A stretch of DNA of 8,472 nt from positions 1 through 8,472 of the forward strand of contig JAGDMC010000046.1 in the NCBI GenBank assembly GCA_017860395.1. Direction: 5' to 3'. This DNA comes from Bacteroidota bacterium (GTDB lineage Bacteria > Bacteroidota > Bacteroidia > Bacteroidales > UBA932). The position numbers and the translations under genes were made by a program. The notes below the pieces were generated by a model. It was not told the DNA's origin. It was given only the letters and a program-made list of their open reading frames with translations, and did not search any database. The stretch's first letter is position 1; the number at the start of each line of letters is the position of its first letter. Below, one piece after another: positions 1-6,900 of the stretch.

Positions 1-51
1 AATTCTATCTCTCTTTTTCTTTGTACTGTAAAACCATTTAAATCGTTTATT

Positions 52-396
52 ATGGAAAAGTCGATCAACAGAGTGGAGCTGAGAGGTAATGTGGGATTTG
101 ATCCCAGGATTAATTCACTGGAAGAGGGAGTGCAGGTAATGAGGTTGTCGCTTGCAACAAATGAAGCCTTTAAAAATAAAAAAGGGGAGTGGCAGGAGGA
201 GACAATCTGGCACAATATAGTCGCATGGGCAGGAAAAGGCATGCCCGATTTTGCATCAATAAAAAAAGGAAATACCCTTTCGGTTACGGGAAGATTGAAA
301 CCGGTACAGTATCAGACGAAAACCGGAGTGGAAAGACACACGTATGAGATTGTTGCATTAAGTATAAAACAACACGACATCGAAAAGGGGGAATAA
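52..396 (+). CDS. ssb: Single-stranded DNA-binding protein, short form without acidic tail
   Basis: This 114-residue protein is an OB-fold single-stranded DNA-binding protein that would coat ssDNA during replication, recombination and repair in the cytoplasm. The order of family motifs is clear: NRVELRGNVGFDPRI at residues 6-20, LSLATNE at about 32-38, the WHNIVAW aromatic strand beginning near residue 53, then GNTLSVTGRL and a final YEIVALSI strand. Typical SSBs are about 150-180 residues and end in a Gly/Pro/Gln-rich linker plus an acidic DDDIPF-like tip that recruits partner proteins. Here the protein stops directly after the OB fold with a short HDIEKGE end, so the partner-binding tail is missing. 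The ATG at 52 fits the family N-terminus and, as elsewhere in this window, no Shine-Dalgarno precedes it. Short forms like this occur in Bacteroidota (recalled, not checked), so I infer a genuine gene and not a truncation; no remnant of a tail is seen downstream. Confidence 0.9.
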   Translation: MEKSINRVELRGNVGFDPRINSLEEGVQVMRLSLATNEAFKNKKGEWQEETIWHNIVAWAGKGMPDFASIKKGNTLSVTGRLKPVQYQTKTGVERHTYEIVALSIKQHDIEKGE

Positions 397-415
397 AAAT
401 TTTATTGTATTTTTA

Positions 416-468
416 CACAAAATTGGATTGGGAGTCCCGTTAAAGGCTCCCAATCTATAAATTTTGTG
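416..468 (+). promoter_or_regulatory. Long hairpin directly before cysS (leader element or ssb terminator)
   Basis: An imperfect inverted repeat fills most of the gap between ssb and cysS. The left arm (416-434, CACAAAATTGGATTGGGAG) pairs with the right arm (447-468) with one G-U pair and a three-base bulge. The apical GATTGGGAG/CTCCCAATC stem is perfect, with loop 435-446. The right arm ends 3 bases before the cysS ATG at 472. The bases after the stem (ATAAATTTTGTG) hold only four consecutive T, so it would be a weak intrinsic terminator. A structured 5' leader affecting cysS translation or transcription is the alternative. No T-box hallmarks are visible. Confidence 0.6.
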
Positions 469-471
469 AAA

Positions 472-1944
472 ATGAGAGAGTTTTACCTGTACAATACATT
501 ATCAAGGAAGAAAGAGCTTTTCGAACCCCTTCACGCGGGAATGGTTGGTCTCTATGTTTGCGGGCCTACTGTATACGGAGATGCACACCTTGGTCATGCA
601 AGACCCGGAATAACATATGATGTTCTTGTCCGCCTGCTTAAACATATAGGATACAAAGTGAGATATGTGAGAAATATCACCGATGTTGGTCACCTTGAGA
701 ACGATTCCGACACCGGAGAAGACAAAATTGCCAGAAAGGCAAGGCTTGAACAGCTTGAACCTATGGAGGTGGTTCAGTACTATACGCTAAGATATCATGA
801 GGCAATGAGAATGTTAAACACTCTTCCTCCCAATATTGAGCCAAGGGCATCCGGACACATAATAGAGCAGATATCACTGGTTAAAAGTATTCTGGACAAA
901 GGTTTCGCATACGAAAGTAACGGGTCCGTATATTTCGATGTTGAAGCATATAGTAAAAAATACCATTATGGTCAGCTATCCGGCCGTTCCCTCGAAGATC
1001 TTCAGGCCAACACAAGGGTCCTTGAAGGACAGAGTGATAAACGCTCGCAGTTCGACTTTGCTTTATGGAAAAAGGCGGCGCCTGAACATATTATGCACTG
1101 GCCATCTCCGTGGAGCGAAGGCTTTCCGGGATGGCACGCAGAGTGTTCTGCAATGTCTGCCAAATATCTTGGAGAGTCTTTCGATATTCACGGAGGGGGA
1201 ATGGATTTGCTTTTCCCGCACCATGAATGTGAACTTGCCCAAAACACAGCCTCCCGGGGCAACGGGGGAGTCCGTTACTGGATGCATAACAATATGATTA
1301 CCATTAATGGACAAAAAATGGGGAAATCGCTTGGCAATTTTATTACTCTGGAAGAGCTATTTACAGGGTCCCATAAAATTCTTGTGCAGGCATACACCCC
1401 TATGACAATACGCTTCTTTATACTTCAGGCGCATTATCGCAGCACTCTTGACTTTAGCAATGAAGCCCTGCAGGCTGCGGAGAAGGGATTAAAAAGACTC
1501 ATTCTGGCAGGAAAAGATGCAGCAAAACTTAAGGTTGCAGAAGGCAGTTCCCCCGTTGAAGGACTTGCCGCACTCAAAGAGGGTATTTATTCTGCATTAT
1601 GCGATGACCTCAACACACCAATAGCTATTGCCCACCTTTTTGAGGCTGTGAGAATTGTAAATACCGCAAAAGAAAAACAGACATCTGTTAACAAAGAGGA
1701 TAAGGATACTCTGATGTTGTTGTTTGACGGTATTGCAGGAGATGTGCTTGGCCTCATTGACGAACAGGCTTCATCCGGTAACGGAGATGTTCTTACGGGA
1801 ATTGTTGAGATGATTCTTGATGTAAGAAAAGATGCAAAGACAAAAAAGGATTTTGAAACAAGTGATAAAATAAGAGAGAGGTTGAACTCTCTTGGTGTTC
1901 AGATTAAAGACACCAAGGAGGGTACTGAATGGAATTTAAACTAA
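472..1944 (+). CDS. cysS: Cysteinyl-tRNA synthetase
   Basis: This is the cytoplasmic class I synthetase that activates cysteine with ATP and charges tRNA-Cys. At 490 residues it is full length. The catalytic Rossmann fold carries the HIGH signature as HLGH at residues 39-42 and the KMSKS loop as KMGKS at 282-286. The zinc-binding ligands that select cysteine are all present: C30, C225, H250 and E254, with spacing between the last three equal to that of the E. coli enzyme (25 and 4). The C-terminal part, ending in the [10 protein letters not shown] helix, is the anticodon-binding helical bundle. An in-frame GTG at 466 would add two residues, but the ATG at 472 gives the normal [12 protein letters not shown] N-terminus and lies just outside the upstream hairpin, so I prefer it. 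The next gene follows after 20 bases, suggesting co-transcription. No key residue is missing; the Ser-to-Gly change in KMSKS is a tolerated position. Confidence 0.97.
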   Translation: MREFYLYNTLSRKKELFEPLHAGMVGLYVCGPTVYGDAHLGHARPGITYDVLVRLLKHIGYKVRYVRNITDVGHLENDSDTGEDKIARKARLEQLEPMEVVQYYTLRYHEAMRMLNTLPPNIEPRASGHIIEQISLVKSILDKGFAYESNGSVYFDVEAYSKKYHYGQLSGRSLEDLQANTRVLEGQSDKRSQFDFALWKKAAPEHIMHWPSPWSEGFPGWHAECSAMSAKYLGESFDIHGGGMDLLFPHHECELAQNTASRGNGGVRYWMHNNMITINGQKMGKSLGNFITLEELFTGSHKILVQAYTPMTIRFFILQAHYRSTLDFSNEALQAAEKGLKRLILAGKDAAKLKVAEGSSPVEGLAALKEGIYSALCDDLNTPIAIAHLFEAVRIVNTAKEKQTSVNKEDKDTLMLLFDGIAGDVLGLIDEQASSGNGDVLTGIVEMILDVRKDAKTKKDFETSDKIRERLNSLGVQIKDTKEGTEWNLN

Positions 1945-1964
1945 CACCATAATAGCTCTTTAAA

Positions 1965-3119
1965 ATGAAAAGAAGAGATTTTTTCAAGTACCTCTCCCTG
2001 GGAGGAGCAGGTCTCGCTCTTAATCCTGTAGTAAAAGCAGCAGAATCGTCACCGCTTTTTGCCGTAGATGACAAGCCGGCAACAAATATCAAAGATGCAA
2101 TTGCTGTTCCGCGTGTAAAAAATTCAATGCCCGGACTATTTCCCGGCAAGGTAGTCAAAGTTGTAGATGAAAAATCGGTAATTGACGGAGTCCCTTCACC
2201 GGAGGCTGCATACAACATGCTTAAAGAAAGTATGCTTCGCCTTACAGGAGAAAAGAATCTCAAAAAAGCCTGGAGAAAATTTGTTTCCCCAAAAGACGTA
2301 GTTGGCTTGAAAGTCAATCCGGTTGCAGGCAAACTTCTAACTACATCTCATGCTGTTACCGGAGCCGTTATCAAGCAACTTGAGGAGGCGGGAATTCCGC
2401 GTAAAAACATCGTTATATGGGACAGACGCGAAATGCAGCTTCATGAAACAGGATATACTCAGGATAAATATCCCGGCATAACAATTACCGGAACCGAATG
2501 TCAGGACGAAAAGGGCGGTTATTATAATATGGAGGGAAAACTCTATGCCGAGGAGAGAGTGGACAAAAGCCAGTACTTCTTTGCAGATGTCGCAGGCGAG
2601 TACGACGCTTATACAATACCATTTATGGTTAACGGAGGCAAAGAGTCTTATTTCACAAAGATTGTTACAGAAAAGGTAACTAAAATTATCAATCTGCCGA
2701 TTCTCAAAAATGCAGGCCGTTCAACCACTCTTTGTATGAAAAACCTTGCCTTTGGTTCTGTCTCAAATACAGGCAGGCTTCACACAAAACTCTGGCATGA
2801 AACATCTGCCTATGTTTGTGCGTTCCCGCCATTACGCGACAAAGTGGTTCTTAACATTGTCGACGGGCTGATAGGGTGTTATGACGGAGGCCCGTCTGCC
2901 GTTCCTCAGTTCATTTGCAATTACAATATGCTGTTGGTGGGAAGTGACCCTGTTGCTGTTGACCGTATTGGTCTGGATATTGTAACAAAGAAGAGAATTG
3001 CAGAAGGCATTCAAAAAGAAGAGATTCCTTCTTCCGGCCGATTCCTGGAATTGGCGCAGGAGCTTAAACTTGGAATAGGAGACCGCACAAAAATTGAACT
3101 AATCGAGCATAATATTTAA
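1965..3119 (+). CDS. Tat-exported DUF362 domain protein
   Basis: This 384-residue protein begins with a twin-arginine signal: RRDFF at residues 3-7 followed by a weakly hydrophobic LSLGGAGLAL segment and a likely VKA|A cleavage after residue 25. Tat export implies that it folds in the cytoplasm, often around a cofactor, before reaching the periplasm. The mature part matches the DUF362 family: a KVNPVAGKLLTT segment near 112-123, KIINLPILK at 240-248 followed by TLCMKNLAFGSVSNTGRLH, and the C-terminal GSDPVAVDRIG block with SDPVAVD at 327-333. Five scattered cysteines are present, but there is no CxxCxxC ferredoxin cluster, unlike DUF362 proteins fused to iron-sulfur domains. The biochemical function of the family is not established and I do not assign one. 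It lies 20 bases after cysS and 21 before the next secreted protein, probably one transcript. Confidence 0.88.
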   Translation: MKRRDFFKYLSLGGAGLALNPVVKAAESSPLFAVDDKPATNIKDAIAVPRVKNSMPGLFPGKVVKVVDEKSVIDGVPSPEAAYNMLKESMLRLTGEKNLKKAWRKFVSPKDVVGLKVNPVAGKLLTTSHAVTGAVIKQLEEAGIPRKNIVIWDRREMQLHETGYTQDKYPGITITGTECQDEKGGYYNMEGKLYAEERVDKSQYFFADVAGEYDAYTIPFMVNGGKESYFTKIVTEKVTKIINLPILKNAGRSTTLCMKNLAFGSVSNTGRLHTKLWHETSAYVCAFPPLRDKVVLNIVDGLIGCYDGGPSAVPQFICNYNMLLVGSDPVAVDRIGLDIVTKKRIAEGIQKEEIPSSGRFLELAQELKLGIGDRTKIELIEHNI

Positions 3120-3140
3120 TAATACTCCAAATCTTTTTCC

Positions 3141-3923
3141 ATGATTAAAAAGAATTTCATTCTTCTTGTCACTTCTTTGGCCTTTTATTCAGGGCTTTAT
3201 GCTCAGAATGGTTCGTCAGATTTTTCTCCTTCGGACATAAAAATAACCAGAGAACGGGATTTCACCGGAACAGCCCTTTATGGCTTTATGAACGGCGGAA
3301 GCGACCTTTTTCTGGAGTATGGTTTTCGGGATTTAAAGGCACTGGAAATTATGTATAAAGGGATTCCATTCACTGTTGAAGTTTACAGGATGCCATCTCC
3401 GGAAGATGCTTTTGGTATCTATTCACAACATACATTCAAGTGCATTCCGGCAGATTCCCGGTTTTATCTCGATTGTACCTCTGTCAGGCAGTTTCAGGCT
3501 GCAGAAGGCAATCTCTACATTTCCGTAGTCTTTGACCCGGCCTCTCCAATGGCAAAGGATTTTGCATACTTAATTGCTAAGCATTATACGACACTTTACG
3601 GCTCGGGCGGAAAACCGGAGATACCGGACCAGATTGCCGGCCTCATGAATCCCGGAGATGAAAAGTCTCTCTCTCTCAAATATGCAACCGGCCCCATTTC
3701 ACTTTCCAATATTAATTCATCACTAATGCCTCTGCTTGAAGAATTAAAAGGATACAAGGCATGGATTCTAAAGGGGAAGGAAACCGGAGACATAATTTTA
3801 ATCCGTTTTGTTTCTTCTGAAGATTTTTCTGCTTTCAGCAAGGGGCTAACTTCATCCGGAGAGGATAAACCGGCAGAAATTCTCTCCTCGGGAGAAAATG
3901 CTATTCTATTAAGAATGAAATAG
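3141..3923 (+). CDS. Secreted DUF6599-like protein of unknown function
   Basis: This 260-residue protein has a standard Sec signal: lysines at 3-4, a hydrophobic run FILLVTSLAF, and a probable LYA|Q cleavage after residue 21, so it is likely periplasmic or outside the cell. The mature part starts with ITRERDFTGTALYGFMNGGSD, then an EYGF strand, then VYRMPSPEDAFGIYS near residues 81-95. The pattern of a nucleotide-free globular domain with YGFMNGG and DAFGIYS is what I recall of DUF6599 proteins in Bacteroidota and other environmental bacteria; this assignment is from memory and not from a search. A second, weaker half resembles another copy of the strand pattern (KYATGPISLS through SEDFSAFSKGL). 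No catalytic motif is recognisable. It starts 21 bases after the DUF362 gene and is followed by a terminator, so the two are probably expressed together and may act together in the envelope. Confidence 0.75.
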   Translation: MIKKNFILLVTSLAFYSGLYAQNGSSDFSPSDIKITRERDFTGTALYGFMNGGSDLFLEYGFRDLKALEIMYKGIPFTVEVYRMPSPEDAFGIYSQHTFKCIPADSRFYLDCTSVRQFQAAEGNLYISVVFDPASPMAKDFAYLIAKHYTTLYGSGGKPEIPDQIAGLMNPGDEKSLSLKYATGPISLSNINSSLMPLLEELKGYKAWILKGKETGDIILIRFVSSEDFSAFSKGLTSSGEDKPAEILSSGENAILLRMK

Positions 3924-3933
3924 ATTGTGCTAT

Positions 3934-3945
3934 AATTTGCAAATT
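3934..3945. repeat. 12-bp perfect palindrome between convergent genes
   Basis: AATTTGCAAATT reads the same on both strands and occupies half of the 22-base gap between the two convergent stop codons. With one mismatch the symmetry extends about three more bases on each side. It could be chance in AT-rich DNA, a small protein-binding site, or part of the 3' end structure of the kinase transcript. Confidence 0.4.
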
Positions 3946-6900
3946 CTAAACAGGAAGGGTTACGATAAATCGTGACCCTTTTTTAATTTCGGATTCTATT
4001 GTGAGAGTTCCGTTGTGTTTTTCAATGAATTCCTTGCAAATAAGCAATCCAAGACCTGTACTCGGTTCTCCGTCAGTACCGGTACGTCCGGTTTCTACGT
4101 TGAGGTGAAACAAGGTGTCAATCATCTCTTTGCTCATCCCAATTCCATTATCTTCAACAATAATTTCAATCTTGTTATCAGCTTTAGTCCCGGCACAAAG
4201 ACATACCCTGCCGCCTTTGGAGGTAAATTTGAGTGCGTTTGAAACCAGATTCCGGATAATCGACTGAAGCATATTCTTATCTGCATACACTTCTGTTTCA
4301 TCGGGGATTTCGATAACGAATTCAATGTTTTTTTCTTCAGCGGTATGTTTAACCAATTCCATGTATTCAAGAGCAATAGATTTCAGGTTAATTTTTCTTG
4401 GATTAAAAGGTATTGTTCCCTGCTGAACCCTGGACCATTGAAGCAAATTATCAAGCAGCCGGTACAAACTGCTTGCAGAGCAATTAAGATTTACAGCACA
4501 CTCCTTGATTTCTTCCTTCGTGAACATATCGTGCTCTTCTGCCATTAACGCTGTGAGGCCGAGAAAACTGCTGAAGGGTCCTCTTAAGTCATGTGCAATA
4601 ATTGAAAACAGTTTGTCTTTTTCGAGATTGAGCTTTTGCAATTCGCGATTCTTGTCTGTAAGTTCATGCGTCTGGTCATCAACCTTTTTTTGAAGTAATT
4701 CCCTGTCCTGCCTGAATTTTCTTTCCCTGAGTTTAATAATGGAGTAAAGCAGGAATAGCGCAAAGACTGTAATTGATATATAAAACCACCAGGTGTTCCA
4801 CCAAGGCGGATAAATCCGAAAAGGATAGCTCACTTCATCGCTGGATTCTCCATCACCGGAAACCGCTTTTACCTTGAAAACATATTTCCCTGGATTCAGA
4901 TTGTCAAATGATATCTCTGTCTTCTCGGAAGGAGAGCTCCATCCTTTATCCCTGCCTTCAAGCTTATGGAGATATTTTACATTCCGCATCTGCGAGTGTG
5001 TAATTCCAATATAACTGAATGTGATGTAGTTCTGGTTGTGTTTTAAGGCAAGGTCTACCGGAACATCGTACCATTTAGCAATGTCTTTGAAATGAAATTT
5101 ATTAATATTTACTCCGTTCTGAAGTGTTACAGAGGTGTCTTTGTTCTCCGCGATTACCTTCCATGGCACATTTTCATTAAAAAGCCTGATATTTGTGATT
5201 TTAAGGTTAGGAGGAACAGTCTTTTCGGTACGATTTTCTCCGTGATATGCAATAAGCCGGTCCTGCGTTCCTATCCAGATTGTCCCATTTTTATCTTCCA
5301 TCAATGCTCCCACATTGCATCTCGTCCCCGAAAAACCGTCTTCAATGCCAAAACTGTTTATAAATATTTCCCTGTTCGAAGTATCTATCCCTTCAAGACT
5401 TTCCTTTTTTATAAAGTGAAGGTATGAGTTAGACCCCGCCCAAAGATTTCCTTTGGAATCGATTAACATGCTTACCACGTAATTGTTTTTTAGCCCGCTC
5501 TCATCCAGATATCTTATGAATGTTTTCCCGTCATACCTTACAATGCCATCTCCGTTTGTCCCTAACCAGATATTTCCGAGCCTGTCTTCTGCAACGCAGT
5601 TAACGGTATCGCTGTAGAAACCGTTTGATTTATTGAAATGAGTAAATGTTTTTCCGTCAAATTTTGTCGCTCCTCCACCGGAAGTACTAAACCACAAATT
5701 ATCTTTACTATCCTGAAAAACTGATTTAACGTGATTGCCGCTCAGGCCTTGCTCCTTCCCGTATTTTATATAATTCTTCCCGTCAAATCTTAGGACTCCT
5801 AATAGCGAGCCAATCCAAACATTACCCTCATTATCGCAAAAAATTTTCAGAGCAGAGTTGTTTCGAAATCCATACCCTTTTTGATATGTGTATGTATAAA
5901 TTCCATCAAATACCGAGATACCGCCATCGCCGGTTGCAAACCAGATCTTGCCGTTTTTATCCGATACTATACTGGAAACAGTGCTTCTGCCAAGTCCTTC
6001 CTGTTTCCCGAATACCCGGTAATCCGGTATTATTACTCCCGATTTTTCCTGCTCGGAGAGAATTGTCACATATCCGCCAAAAGTTCCAAACCATAAATTA
6101 CCGGATTTATCTTCGGCGATTGCTTCTACTTTGTTCTTGCTCAACCCTTCAAAATCAGTCATGTGAGTGAACAGCCTTCCGTCGAAACGGATAAGTCCCG
6201 CACCGCGGGTTCCGAACCATATGTTTCCATTCGAATCCTGCAAAGAACAGCGGATTGCTTCTGCAACGAGACCATCATTAATTCCATACTGACGGAAATA
6301 TTTCCCGTCGAATTTTGTGATGCTGCCGTTTGCATTCCCAAACCATAAGTTCTTTTTATTGTCCTGCAGAACACTTCTTATTGAGTTAGTGCCCAGACCC
6401 TCTTTTGTTGTGTAATGATAAAAATCAGTCCCGTCATACTTAATAATTCCTTCAAAGGCAGTATTTATCCAGATGTTTCCGTCTGTATCCCTGAATAGAG
6501 ATGACATATGATTATGAGGCATTCCCTCTTTTATCGAATATGAATAAAAACTTTTCCCGTCATAAACAGATATGCCTCCACCATATGTAGCAAGCCACAT
6601 TTTACCCGAATCATCCTGAATTATCGACCTTATTTCATTGGCGCCAAGGCCCTGCGTAACAGTATAGTTTGTAAAACTTTTCCCGTCATACATAGACAGG
6701 CCTTTTTTGGTTCCTAACCAGATGTTGCCGGAGTTGTCTTCAAAAATACAGTTGACAATGTTGCCCGGCAGCCCGTCCTTATCGGTAAATGTAACAAGGT
6801 ACCGGCCGTCGTACCTGCTTATTCCCCCGTTAAAAGTTCCGAACCAGATATTTCCCTTTGAATCCTCAAACAAAGAGATTATAGTATTATTGTTGAGACC

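Noticed and set aside
416..468. T-box riboswitch for cysS
   Set aside because: The leader is too short, with no recognisable specifier loop or T-box bulge sequence, and the mechanism is chiefly known from Firmicutes.
466..471. In-frame GTG start that would add two residues to cysteinyl-tRNA synthetase
   Set aside because: It lies inside the hairpin arm, and the ATG at 472 gives the usual family N-terminus.
1315..1329. KMGKS instead of KMSKS in cysteinyl-tRNA synthetase
   Set aside because: The lysines are intact, the Ser-to-Gly change is tolerated at this position in the family, and all zinc ligands are present.
1904..2332. Antisense open frame of about 140 codons across the cysS/DUF362 junction
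   Set aside because: It overlaps two well-supported genes on the other strand, and its low-complexity translation resembles no family.
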